Positions 27,154 through 35,447 of a stretch of 64,000 nt of DNA are shown piece by piece. This DNA comes from Rhizobium ruizarguesonis (GTDB lineage Bacteria > Pseudomonadota > Alphaproteobacteria > Rhizobiales > Rhizobiaceae), in contig NZ_PQIG01000080.1 of NCBI RefSeq assembly GCF_012349115.1, positions 1 through 64,000 of the forward strand, written 5' to 3'. Each line of letters opens with the position of its first letter. The first letter of the stretch is position 1. The notes beneath the pieces are model-generated. The model was not told where the DNA came from and ran no database searches. It saw nothing but the letters and a program-made list of their open reading frames with translations. The position numbers were made by a program, and so were the translations under genes.

Positions 27154-27918
27154 TTACTTGACGAGAACCGGGCCGGTGCCGCGCACGGGCTCGTTTTCAT
27201 TGATGATGCCGAGACGGCGCGCAACTTCGGAATAGGCTTCGAGCAGCCCGCCGAGGTCGCGGCGGAAGCGGTCCTTGTCCATCTTCTCGTGGGTTTCGAT
27301 ATCCCAGAGCCGGCAGCTGTCCGGCGAGATTTCGTCGGCGAGGATGATGCGCATCATATCGCCTTCGAAGAGGCGGCCGCATTCGATCTTGAAATCGACG
27401 AGCTGGATGCCGACGCCGAGGAAGAGGCCGGTCATGAAGTCGTTGACGCGGATGGCAAGCGCCATGATGTCATCGAGTTCGGCGGGGTTTGCCCAACCGA
27501 AGGCGGTGATATGCTCTTCGGAGACCATCGGATCGTCGAGCGCGTCGGACTTGTAATAGAATTCGATGATCGAGCGCGGCAGCACGACGCCTTCGTCGAT
27601 GCCGAGGCGCTTGGCGAGAGAACCGGCGGCGACATTGCGCACGACGATCTCCAGCGGGATCATCTCTACTTCCTTGATCAACTGCTCGCGCATGTTGAGC
27701 CGGCGGATGAAATGAGTAGGGATGCCAATCTTGTTCAGATGGCTGAAGATATATTCGCAGATGCGGTTGTTGAGGACGCCCTTGCCATCGATGACTTCGT
27801 GTTTCTTCTTGTTGAAGGCAGTGGCATCGTCCTTGAAGAACTGGATCAAAGTGCCCGGTTCCGGGCCTTCATACAGAATCTTTGCCTTGCCCTCGTAGAT
27901 ACGGCGGCGACGGTTCAT
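27154..27918 (-). CDS. purC: Phosphoribosylaminoimidazole-succinocarboxamide synthase
   Basis: A 254-residue SAICAR synthetase that joins aspartate to CAIR. Motifs: RRRIYEGKAKILYEGPEPGT at the N-terminus (ATP site), EMIPLEIVVRNVAAGSL near 92, and LVDFKIECGR plus ILADEISPDSCRLWD near 175-205. The ATG at 27918 gives the family's standard start; the ATG at 27927 only adds three residues. It heads the purC-purS-kptA-purQ cluster. Confidence 0.97.
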   Translation of the reverse strand: MNRRRRIYEGKAKILYEGPEPGTLIQFFKDDATAFNKKKHEVIDGKGVLNNRICEYIFSHLNKIGIPTHFIRRLNMREQLIKEVEMIPLEIVVRNVAAGSLAKRLGIDEGVVLPRSIIEFYYKSDALDDPMVSEEHITAFGWANPAELDDIMALAIRVNDFMTGLFLGVGIQLVDFKIECGRLFEGDMMRIILADEISPDSCRLWDIETHEKMDKDRFRRDLGGLLEAYSEVARRLGIINENEPVRGTGPVLVK

Positions 27919-28030
27919 CGTGGTCATTCTCTATTGTTGGCGCTCTTGGGATAGCGCGAGTGGATCGATCTCGTGGCGTCCCCTTAAAGGAAAAGAGAGG
28001 GTTTCACAATCCGCCTGTCGCTCCTTCCCT

Positions 28031-28091
28031 GGTTTCCAGATTTCGTGGCCCCGGTTTCCGGATTTCGCGGTCCCGGTTTCCGATTTTACGG
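28031..28091. repeat. Short tandem repeat, 22-base unit, about 2.8 copies
   Basis: Three successive units starting GGTTTCC at 28031, 28053 and 28075 share the pattern GGTTTCCRGATTTCGYGGYC. They lie upstream of purC and downstream of the GGDEF-EAL gene. No coding explanation is evident. Confidence 0.8.
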
Positions 28092-28190
28092 AATACCGCC
28101 AAGAGAATCGAATGAATTCGCAGGACGAGTGTAGCGCCTTTTCCAGTACGGTGGAATGAAGGCGAAATGGCGGGCCGCTTATGCAGGTTT

Positions 28191-30488
28191 TTATTTGGCG
28201 GCTCTGCCTGGCAGCGCGCGGCGAAGCTGCGTCTGTAGCGCGCGAGCGGCAATTTGCCCGTGGCGCCAGCTTCCGGCGCGGATGAAGGAGGGGATCTGCA
28301 TGGCCGGCATCGGCCGGGCGAGCGCGTAGCCCTGCAACGTGTCACAGTCGAGTTCTTCGAGAATCCGGATATGATCCGCCGTTTCGACGCCCTCGGCGAT
28401 GACGAGGATGTTCAACGAGCGGCCGATATCGATGATCGAGCCGACGAGTTTGCGCTGCTCGGCCGATTGCGGCAGCATGCGGATCAGCTCGCGGTCGATC
28501 TTCAGAGTCTTCGGGCTCAATCGCAGCAGGCTGACGATCGAGGCATGGCCGGTGCCGAAATCGTCGATCTGGATGTCGATGCCGAGCTTGCGCAGCTTTT
28601 TCAGGTTGGCGGCCACCGCCTCGTCGCAATCGTCGAGCGAGATCGATTCCAGCAGTTCGAAGGAGAATGTGCCGGGCTCGATCTTCAGGGCACGAAGCTT
28701 TTTGCCGAGATCGGGATCGGCGAGCCGCCTAGCGGAGACGTTGACCGATATCTTCGGGATCGGCAGCCCGTCCTTCAGCCACGCCTTCCGGTCGGCAATG
28801 GCGCGCTCCAAGATGAGGGCGTCGATGGTCGAGACGACGTCGAGATCCTCGGCGATATCGAGGAAGCGGTCTGGCGTCAGCAGCCCGTGCACCGGGTGCT
28901 GCCAGCGGGCTAGCGTTTCGACGCCTGCAACATCGAGCGTGCGAGCATCGAACTGCAGCTGGTAGAAGGGCACGAATTCATTGCGCTCGAGGCCGATCAG
29001 GATCTCGTCGGCAAGGTGCTTGGCGGAGATGATGTCGCGGCGGGCAGAGGCCGAGAAGAATTCGAAGCGGTTGCGGCCCAGGCCCTTGGCACGATAGAGG
29101 GCGATATCGGCGTCGAGCAGCACCTGCTTGACGTCGAGCGTCGGTCCGCTATCGATGGCGATGCCGACGCTGGCGCCGAAACGGCAATCGTGCCCCTCAT
29201 ATCTGACGGGTTTGCGCAATTCGCGGATAACACGTTCGGCAAGGCCGGCGATCTTCTTCGACGCGGGATCGACGGCGCAGAGGATGACGAATTCATCGCC
29301 ACCAATGCGAGCGACAAAATCGGCGGCGCGGACGGAATTCCTCAGTACGCTTGCGGCATGCTGCAGCATGGCGTCGCCGGCCCGGTGGCCGAGCGTGTCA
29401 TTGATCTGCTTGAAGCGGTCGAGATCGATATGCAGGATCGTCAGTGCCAGGCCCTTGGCCCGGCATTCGGCCGAACGCTCGCCCAGCATCTTGTCGAGAT
29501 ATCGGCGGTTCGGCAGGCCGGTGAGATAGTCGTGGAGCGCCAGGTGCTCGATGCTCTCCTTGGCGGCTTCGAGCTCGCGGTTGCGCGCCTCGGCCAGATC
29601 CTTGGCGCGCTGCAGCTCGTTGCGGAGCGCGACTTCCTCGGTGACGTCCCAGTTGGCGCCAATCAGCTTGCGGTGGCCGTTGCCGTCGATGAAGAAGGCC
29701 GAGCGGGCGCGGATGACACGTTCGACGCCGTCGCCGCGGATGATGCGGTATTCCTGCTGGAAATCGCGGCCGCTTTCGACGCTACGGTCGGACAAGCCAA
29801 GCACGCGCTCGCGGTCTTCGGGATGCAGGCTTTTCGCCCAGGCGTCGCTGGCGATCTGGCGCGAGGCGCCCTGCAGCCCGTAAATGGCGATGAGGCGGTC
29901 GTCCCATTCGACGGTATCATGCTCGATATCGGCTTCGAAGACGCCGATGCGGGAAACCTCCAGCGCCAGATCGAGCCGGCGCGACAAACGCGACAGCGTC
30001 TCCTCGGCCTGCTTGCGGGCAGTGATATCCGTATCCGTGCCGATGATGCGCGTCGGCACGCGGTTCTCGTCCCATTCGACGCACGCGCCGCGACACTCGA
30101 TCCAGACCCAGTGACCGTCCTTGTGACGCTCGCGATATTCGAAGATCTGGTAATTGGGATCGCCGGCGTTCTGCCGGTCGATCGCGTGGACGACGAAATC
30201 GCGATCGTCGGGATGGACGAGCTGCAGCCAAGCCTCATAATCGCCGTCGGCTTCCTCGTCGGGCGCCATGCCGCGGATGGTTTTCCACGTCGGCGAGTAA
30301 TATTTCCGGTCGAGACGGTAATTGTGATCCCATACGCCAAGGCCCGAGCCGACGAGCGCATAATTCCAGCGGCTCTCCCGCTCGGCCAGGTCGGAATCGT
30401 CAGCTGCCCCATTGCAGATGCCTGCCTCAGCCGCTGCGGCATCGCCATGCGGATCACCGGCCACTGTATGGGCTTTCTTCACGGACAT
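28191..30488 (-). CDS. PAS-PAS-GGDEF-EAL cyclic-di-GMP protein
   Basis: A 765-residue signalling protein. Two PAS/PAC sensor domains (about 40-160 and 165-295) are followed by a short coiled linker. Then come a GGDEF diguanylate cyclase domain (HDYLTGLPNRRYLDKML near 318; intact ARIGGDEFVILC near 395) and an EAL phosphodiesterase domain (about 500-740). The EAL signature reads GVETLARWQHP, so Ala is replaced by Thr. The downstream motifs SVNVSARRL and IQIDDFGTGHASI are intact, so phosphodiesterase activity is likely. No transmembrane segment is seen, so a cytosolic sensor is expected. Confidence 0.95.
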   Translation of the reverse strand: MSVKKAHTVAGDPHGDAAAAEAGICNGAADDSDLAERESRWNYALVGSGLGVWDHNYRLDRKYYSPTWKTIRGMAPDEEADGDYEAWLQLVHPDDRDFVVHAIDRQNAGDPNYQIFEYRERHKDGHWVWIECRGACVEWDENRVPTRIIGTDTDITARKQAEETLSRLSRRLDLALEVSRIGVFEADIEHDTVEWDDRLIAIYGLQGASRQIASDAWAKSLHPEDRERVLGLSDRSVESGRDFQQEYRIIRGDGVERVIRARSAFFIDGNGHRKLIGANWDVTEEVALRNELQRAKDLAEARNRELEAAKESIEHLALHDYLTGLPNRRYLDKMLGERSAECRAKGLALTILHIDLDRFKQINDTLGHRAGDAMLQHAASVLRNSVRAADFVARIGGDEFVILCAVDPASKKIAGLAERVIRELRKPVRYEGHDCRFGASVGIAIDSGPTLDVKQVLLDADIALYRAKGLGRNRFEFFSASARRDIISAKHLADEILIGLERNEFVPFYQLQFDARTLDVAGVETLARWQHPVHGLLTPDRFLDIAEDLDVVSTIDALILERAIADRKAWLKDGLPIPKISVNVSARRLADPDLGKKLRALKIEPGTFSFELLESISLDDCDEAVAANLKKLRKLGIDIQIDDFGTGHASIVSLLRLSPKTLKIDRELIRMLPQSAEQRKLVGSIIDIGRSLNILVIAEGVETADHIRILEELDCDTLQGYALARPMPAMQIPSFIRAGSWRHGQIAARALQTQLRRALPGRAAK

Positions 30489-30584
30489 TCTCGCTTATTT
30501 CACTTCGGCGCAGTCTGCTGTCATTCCATTAAGAAAGACTTAGAAAGCAGTTGCTCAACAAGAGAGACGATGCCTTTTCCTCGA

Positions 30585-31139
30585 TCAGGTAGAGAGTCGG
30601 CCGAGGAACTGGGCAAAGACCATGGTGCCTTCGGGCCAGGGGCCATGACCGGAATCGGCATTGATATGACCGGCTTCGCCGGCATCGACGAGGAAGGAGC
30701 CCCAGCTGCTGGCGACATCGTCGGCATGCTCGTAGCTGCCGAACGGATCGTTGCGGCTGGCGACCGTAATCGACGGGAAGGGCAGCGGATCGCGCGGATA
30801 GGGACCGAAGGTCATCAGGTGCTTCGGGCGGATGTCGGGATTGGCGACATCGGGCGGGGCGACGAGAAAGGCGCCTGCCACAGGCGTGCGGAAATGCGGG
30901 ATGGCGTGGATCACCGAGGGCACGCCCAGCGAATGGGCGACGAGAACGACCGGACGGGTCGAGGCGTTCACCTCCTCGGCGATGCGGGCGATCCAATCCT
31001 CGCGGACCGGCTTCGTCCATTCGGCCTGTTCGACGCGCCGCGCCGTGCTGAGCTTTGCCTCCCAGCGGCTCTGCCAGTGGCCCGGGCCGGAATTGGTGTA
31101 ACCGGGGATGATGAGGATATCTGCGTCTGAGGCTTTCAT
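30585..31139 (-). CDS. RBBP9/YdeN-family serine hydrolase
   Basis: A 184-residue minimal alpha/beta hydrolase. The N-terminus DILIIPGYTNSGPGHWQSRW is the family hallmark. The nucleophile is in VLVAHSLGVPSV near residue 72 (G-x-S-x-G variant AHSLG), the Asp in ASRNDPFGSYEHAD and the His in DAGEAGHINADSGHGPWPEG. These enzymes are small esterases of unknown substrate. The ATG at 31139 is chosen over 31169, which would add ten residues before the conserved start. Confidence 0.88.
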   Translation of the reverse strand: MKASDADILIIPGYTNSGPGHWQSRWEAKLSTARRVEQAEWTKPVREDWIARIAEEVNASTRPVVLVAHSLGVPSVIHAIPHFRTPVAGAFLVAPPDVANPDIRPKHLMTFGPYPRDPLPFPSITVASRNDPFGSYEHADDVASSWGSFLVDAGEAGHINADSGHGPWPEGTMVFAQFLGRLST

Positions 31140-31314
31140 GATGCCGCCGATGTGAGAAAGCTGGTCCAAGATGTCAAGAGGGGGATTTTAAGGGAGGGCG
31201 ACACGGGCCGTGAAAGTTGCTATATTCCTCCAGTGCCGGTTGCGGATTTCGTGTCGGCTTGCCCGCCGATGCCTACCCGCCGCCGGCCATGTCTCGGCTG
31301 AGGAGGAGAAAGCC

Positions 31315-32121
31315 ATGGCGGCATTTCATGTTATGACAGGTGCAAGCGAAGGTCTCACACGGCCCGTCGTCAATCGCATCGGCGTCGCAGATGTTTTCGA
31401 CGCGCTGAAGCGCGGGTACGACGATTTTATGGAGAAACCATCCCACTATGTGTTCTTGTGCCTGATGTACCCGATCGCCGGCGTCTTCCTGACGCTCTGG
31501 ACCTCGGGGGCCAATCTTCTGCCCATGGTTTTCCCGCTGATGGCGGGCTTCGTGCTGATCGGCCCGATCGCGGCGATCGGCCTCTACGAGATCAGCCGCC
31601 GGCGCGAGGCCGGCCTCGACACGTCATGGACGCATGCGCTTGAGGTGCGCCATTCGCCGGCGCTGCCGGCGATCGTTGCGGTCGGGCTGATGCTCTGTGC
31701 CTTCTTCGTCGTCTGGCTGGTGACGGCGCAGACGCTCTACAGCAATCTGCTCGGCGAGGTGTTTCCGCGCACCATGTCGGATTTCTTCCATTCGGTCTTC
31801 GGCACGTCCCAGGGCCTGCAGTTGATCATCTGGGGCAATCTGATCGGCTTCGTCTTTGCGCTCGTCGTGCTTGCAATGACCGTCATCACCTTTCCGCTGC
31901 TGCTCGACCGCGACGTCGGGGCGGTGGCCGCGGTAACGGCGTCGATCCGCGCGATGGTCATCAATCCAGTGCCGGTGCTGCTTTGGGGCCTAATTGTCGC
32001 CGCGCTGCTCTTCATCGGCACGATCCCGATCTTTGCCGGGCTTGCGCTGGTTATCCCGATCCTCGGCCATGCGACCTGGCATCTCTATCGCAAGCTGATT
32101 GCGCGGGAAGTCACAGCATAA
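31315..32121 (+). CDS. DUF2189 family membrane protein
   Basis: A 268-residue protein with about six hydrophobic segments between residues 45 and 255. The N-terminal block IGVADVFDALKRGYDDFMEK just before the first helix is typical of DUF2189 proteins, conserved in alphaproteobacteria and sometimes described as cytochrome-oxidase-subunit-I-like; I see no heme ligands. GAGGAGGAG nine bases upstream supports the ATG at 31315. It is followed by a CCCCAGGG/CCCTGGGG hairpin. Confidence 0.82.
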   Translation: MAAFHVMTGASEGLTRPVVNRIGVADVFDALKRGYDDFMEKPSHYVFLCLMYPIAGVFLTLWTSGANLLPMVFPLMAGFVLIGPIAAIGLYEISRRREAGLDTSWTHALEVRHSPALPAIVAVGLMLCAFFVVWLVTAQTLYSNLLGEVFPRTMSDFFHSVFGTSQGLQLIIWGNLIGFVFALVVLAMTVITFPLLLDRDVGAVAAVTASIRAMVINPVPVLLWGLIVAALLFIGTIPIFAGLALVIPILGHATWHLYRKLIAREVTA

Positions 32122-32153
32122 CCACGGCCTTGCCTGCGGGGAATTCCGGCCCC

Positions 32154-32181
32154 CCCCAGGGGGAATCTCGGATCCCTGGGG
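32154..32181 (+). terminator. Hairpin after the DUF2189 gene
   Basis: CCCCAGGG (32154-32161) and CCCTGGGG (32174-32181) form a perfect 8-bp stem with a 12-base loop, 33 bases after the stop. There is no T-tract, so termination is possible but unproven. Confidence 0.35.
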
Positions 32182-32214
32182 AACCTCGATCCTGCCTCGG
32201 AGTTTGTTTAGCCG

Positions 32215-32243
32215 AGAGCATGATGTCGCCGACATCATGCTCT
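32215..32243. repeat. Perfect 13-bp inverted repeat, minimal rhizobial palindrome
   Basis: AGAGCATGATGTC (32215-32227), spacer GCC, GACATCATGCTCT (32231-32243). The outer arms match a repeat common in rhizobial intergenic DNA, whose usual centre (AAAAGTGTG...AGCGGTTTT) is missing here. It could alternatively be an operator for the downstream gene. Confidence 0.7.
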
Positions 32244-32266
32244 GGAGACGTCGAGGGAGGATCTTT

Positions 32267-32755
32267 GTGGTGACGATGAAGCATCTGTTTGCCCACTTCG
32301 CAACAAAGGTATCGGAATGGGCGGGCAAACCCGTCATCTTCATCCTGGCGCTGGTCGCCGTCGTCATCTGGGCGGCACTCGGCCCCTTCTTCGATTATTC
32401 GGAAACCTGGCAGCTGGTGATCAATACCGGCACGACGATCATCACCTTCCTGATGGTTTTCGTGCTGCAGAACGCCCAGACACGCGACACCAGGGCAATC
32501 CAGGCCAAGCTCAACGAAATCATCCTGACGAGCCATGCCGAGAACCGTTTCATCGGTATCGAGAATCTCGACGAGGAGGAGCTGAAACGTCTCGACGAGT
32601 TGGTCGCCAAGGCAGCAAAGGGCAGGGGCGAGAGCGAGGCTTGCAAGACCTCGGAGGCGGCAAAAGCGACGCCGTCGAAAAAGGCGGAGGCACGCAAACG
32701 TCCTGTGGCCGCCAAAGGGCCGAAGCAAAAACAACGGCCGCTTGAGAAAAGCTAG
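32267..32755 (+). CDS. Low-affinity iron permease family protein
   Basis: About 162 residues. Two hydrophobic segments (about 22-40 and 52-72) flank DYSETWQLVINTGTTIITFLM, followed by VLQNAQTRDTRAIQAKLNEI, which is the family's signature; the tail is rich in Lys, Ala and Glu. Despite the family name, iron transport by bacterial members is not established. GGAGG at 32256-32260 fits the GTG codons at 32267 and 32270 better than the ATG at 32276. A 13-bp palindrome lies 24 bases upstream. Confidence 0.82.
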   Translation: MVTMKHLFAHFATKVSEWAGKPVIFILALVAVVIWAALGPFFDYSETWQLVINTGTTIITFLMVFVLQNAQTRDTRAIQAKLNEIILTSHAENRFIGIENLDEEELKRLDELVAKAAKGRGESEACKTSEAAKATPSKKAEARKRPVAAKGPKQKQRPLEKS

Positions 32756-32760
32756 ATATG

Positions 32761-32784
32761 AAAACGGCGCCTGCAAGGGCGCCG
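32761..32784 (-). terminator. Rho-independent terminator of purB
   Basis: On the minus strand: CGGCGCC-CTTGCA-GGCGCCG followed by TTTTCAT, located 24 bases after the purB stop. Confidence 0.75.
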
Positions 32785-32807
32785 GTATATCGTTGATTGC
32801 AGATCGC

Positions 32808-34115
32808 TCAGGCGTTGCCGAAGACGCGGCGGAAAATCGTGTCCACGTGCTTCGTATGGTAGCCGAGGTCGAACTTCTCGCGGATGTCCTCTTCCGACAG
32901 TGCAGCGCGGACTTCGGCGTCGGCAAGCAGCTCTTCCAGGAAGTCCTTGCCCTGTTCCCAGACCTTCATGGCGTTGCGCTGGACGAGGCGGTAGGCATCC
33001 TCGCGGGAGGTGCCGGCCTGTGTCAGCGCCAGCAGGACGCGCTGGGAATGGACGAGGCCGCGGAATTTGTTAAGGTTCTTCTCCATATTCTCAGGATAGA
33101 CCAGCAGCTTCTCGATGACGCCGGCAAGCCGCGACAGGGCGAAATCCAGCGTCACGGTGGCGTCGGGGCCGATCATGCGCTCGACCGAGGAATGCGAAAT
33201 ATCGCGCTCGTGCCAGAGGGCGACGTTTTCCATCGCCGGCATGGCGTAGGAGCGGACCATGCGAGCAAGGCCCGTCAGGTTTTCGGTCAGAACCGGGTTG
33301 CGCTTGTGCGGCATGGCCGAAGAGCCCTTCTGGCCAGGCGAGAAATATTCCTCGGCTTCCAGCACCTCGGTGCGCTGCAGGTGGCGGATTTCGGTTGCCA
33401 GCCGCTCGATCGACGAGGCAACGACGCCGAGCGTGGCGAAATACATGGCGTGGCGGTCGCGCGGGATGACCTGCGTCGAGACCGGCTCGGCCTTCAGGCC
33501 AAGCGCTTCGGCGACATGTTCCTCAACGCGGGGATCGATATTGGCGAAGGTGCCGACGGCGCCTGAGATGGCGCAGGTCGCGACTTCCTCGCGGGCGGCG
33601 ACGAGGCGCTGGCGGCAGCGCTCGAATTCGGCATAGGCGAGCGCCAGCTTGACGCCGAAGGTGGTGGGTTCGGCATGGATGCCGTGCGAACGGCCGATGG
33701 TGACCGTGTCCTTATGTTCGAAGGCGCGGCTTTTCAGCGCCTCGAGCAGCCGGTCGATATCGGCAAGCAGGATGTCGGTGGCGCGTACCAATTGCACGTT
33801 GAAGCAGGTGTCGAGCACGTCGGATGAGGTCATGCCCTGGTGGACGAAGCGCGCATCCGGGCCGACGATCTCGGCGAGATGGGTGAGGAAGGCGATGACG
33901 TCATGCTTGGTGACGGCCTCGATCTCATCGATGCGGTCGACGTCGAAGGTGGCGGCGCCGCCTTTTTCCCAGATCGTCTTTGCCGCCGATTTCGGGATAA
34001 CGCCGAGTTCGGCCAGCGCGTCGCAGGCATGCGCCTCGATCTCGAACCAGATACGGAACTTGGTTTCGGGAGACCAGATGGCGACCATTTCGGGCCGGGA
34101 ATAACGCGGGATCAT
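32808..34115 (-). CDS. purB: Adenylosuccinate lyase
   Basis: A 435-residue fumarase/aspartase-superfamily lyase acting twice in purine synthesis (SAICAR to AICAR, and adenylosuccinate to AMP). The signature loop KGSSAMPHKRNPVLTENLTG is near residue 262 with the catalytic serine. FVHQGMTSSDVLDTCFN near 90 and TIGRSHGIHAEPTTFG near 137 carry the catalytic His residues. The start at 34115 (MIPRYSRPEMVAIWSP) is standard. Like the other pur genes it is on the minus strand but lies well apart from them. A rhizobial repeat lies 40 bases upstream. Confidence 0.98.
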   Translation of the reverse strand: MIPRYSRPEMVAIWSPETKFRIWFEIEAHACDALAELGVIPKSAAKTIWEKGGAATFDVDRIDEIEAVTKHDVIAFLTHLAEIVGPDARFVHQGMTSSDVLDTCFNVQLVRATDILLADIDRLLEALKSRAFEHKDTVTIGRSHGIHAEPTTFGVKLALAYAEFERCRQRLVAAREEVATCAISGAVGTFANIDPRVEEHVAEALGLKAEPVSTQVIPRDRHAMYFATLGVVASSIERLATEIRHLQRTEVLEAEEYFSPGQKGSSAMPHKRNPVLTENLTGLARMVRSYAMPAMENVALWHERDISHSSVERMIGPDATVTLDFALSRLAGVIEKLLVYPENMEKNLNKFRGLVHSQRVLLALTQAGTSREDAYRLVQRNAMKVWEQGKDFLEELLADAEVRAALSEEDIREKFDLGYHTKHVDTIFRRVFGNA

Positions 34116-34154
34116 GGGCGGCTGCCTTCACTTCAAGAGGTTGAGCGTTTAAGA

Positions 34155-34200
34155 CGCAATTCCGGACGCAAAACCGCTGCACACTTTTGCTGGAATTGCT
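34155..34200. repeat. Rhizobial palindromic intergenic repeat
   Basis: CGCAATTCCGG at the left end and TGGAATTGCT at the right, with AAACCGCTGCACACTTTTGC in the middle. This is the common rhizobial imperfect palindrome (AGCAATTCC...CGGAATTGCG with an AAGTGTG/GCGGTTTT core). It sits between purB and the membrane-protein gene. Confidence 0.75.
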
Positions 34201-34233
34201 TTAGCGCCCCTGTAGCAAAGACGGGCGGCAATC

Positions 34234-34719
34234 TCAACGCATGCGTTTGGCAAGATGATAGCTGCTTGCGACAAGGCAGACGAGGCCGAGCGGTAGAAAG
34301 AGGCGCAGGCCGATCACCAGGAACTGATAGACGGCGCTGATACTGGTGAAGACGAACTGGAAGGCCCAGACGATACTGCCGAAGGGCGCGTGCCAGCGCG
34401 AATAGAAGATCCGGTATTCCATGGCGAAGAGGAAGGCAGTCATCAGGATCGTAGCTGCTGTCAGCGTTACGAAAAAAGCGGCAAAACGCGCTTCCGGCTG
34501 CCTGCCATAAGCAAAGAAGCGGGCAACCGGCAGGGCTAACGGCCAGGCAAACAGGCCGCCGGCGAAATAGAGCGCGGCAACCTCGGCAAGGCGGCTCGTC
34601 TGCAGCCCGTTGCGCAGGTAAAGGCCGAGCATGGCGGCGGCAAGCATCTGCATGCCCCAAAGCAACGCGCCGGCGATCAGATCGGGGTAGGGCGGCCATG
34701 CAGCCCTAAGGCGATCCAT
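34234..34719 (-). CDS. Small integral membrane protein, unknown function
   Basis: A 161-residue protein with about four hydrophobic helices (residues ~15-33, 43-62, 77-100 and 120-150). The ATG at 34719 begins MDRLRAAWPPYPDL, right at the edge of the preceding gene (2 bases from its stop at 34722), so the two are probably translated from one mRNA. No family recognised. The tail ends in a basic SSYHLAKRMR, cytoplasmic by the positive-inside rule. Confidence 0.7.
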   Translation of the reverse strand: MDRLRAAWPPYPDLIAGALLWGMQMLAAAMLGLYLRNGLQTSRLAEVAALYFAGGLFAWPLALPVARFFAYGRQPEARFAAFFVTLTAATILMTAFLFAMEYRIFYSRWHAPFGSIVWAFQFVFTSISAVYQFLVIGLRLFLPLGLVCLVASSYHLAKRMR

Positions 34720-34721
34720 GC

Positions 34722-35447
34722 TCAGGGATGAACCGGAACGGCGATCCAGCGTCCGTTCCTTGTCGCATCGAAGGCCAGGACGAGGGCGATGTGAACCTGG
34801 TTTCCGCCTTCCGGCTGATAGACCACCGCACCGCCGATCCGGTATTCGACCGAACATGCGCGCTCGGCCGGAACGGCGGTGGCCTGGCGCGCCGCCTGTC
34901 GGTTCGGAGCGCCTTCCTTTTCGATCATCTGCAGGCTGAAGCCGATGACCCGTTTGTCGACCGCAGCGCAATCCTTCGGCGTCGGCAGCGGCATCTCGCC
35001 GAGCGAGAGCGTATAAGGCGCTTTCGGCGGACCGTCGGTCGCAAGCGTCGTGTAGCGGATCGTCTTCGAAGGCGAGCCGAGTTCGGTCGGCGGATTGAAG
35101 GCGGCGATCAGGCCGGGATTGGTCAGGAGATCGTATTTGTCCATCTGGCTGCGCGCCGCCGTCAGGTTCTGCCGCCGCGCCTTGGAAAGATTGGCATCCT
35201 TATCGGTCAGCTCCGTGTGGAAGGGCGTGCCCTCGAGATAGTGACCGTCTTCGGTATCGATGAAATAGGTGTTGGAGTAGGGAAGGTTGCCGCTCTCCTC
35301 GATGCCGAATTCCTGAAATCCGAAGACCTTGCCGTCGGCGGAAAAGCCGATCGGCTGGATATTGGCGATGTCTCCGGCAAGTGACAGGCCGGGCAGGCCG
35401 GCAAATGCGGCAGCAAGCATGCCACCAATGATCAGACGCTTGTTCAT
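34722..35447 (-). CDS. DUF2259 exported protein
   Basis: A 241-residue protein with a clean signal peptide (MNKRLIIGGMLAAAFAGLPG, then LSLAG). The mature part has the pattern of DUF2259 proteins: DIANIQPIGFSADGKVFGFQ, EFGIEESGNLPYSNTYFID and a final PVHP. The function is unknown; periplasmic. Its start overlaps the rpe stop by four bases, and the next gene follows two bases after its stop, so rpe, this gene and the membrane protein form one operon. Confidence 0.85.
   Translation of the reverse strand: MNKRLIIGGMLAAAFAGLPGLSLAGDIANIQPIGFSADGKVFGFQEFGIEESGNLPYSNTYFIDTEDGHYLEGTPFHTELTDKDANLSKARRQNLTAARSQMDKYDLLTNPGLIAAFNPPTELGSPSKTIRYTTLATDGPPKAPYTLSLGEMPLPTPKDCAAVDKRVIGFSLQMIEKEGAPNRQAARQATAVPAERACSVEYRIGGAVVYQPEGGNQVHIALVLAFDATRNGRWIAVPVHP

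Noticed and set aside
28031..28091. CRISPR array
   Set aside because: The 22-base units are contiguous with no spacers of their own, only about three in number, and no cas genes are near.
29016..31130. Open plus-strand frame of 704 codons opposite the GGDEF-EAL and RBBP9 genes
   Set aside because: It spans two minus-strand genes and the gap between them, with shadow-like composition; the minus-strand frames carry complete domains.
32267..32755. Iron import function from the family name
   Set aside because: The match to the family is good, but iron transport by bacterial members is not established, so no iron role is claimed.
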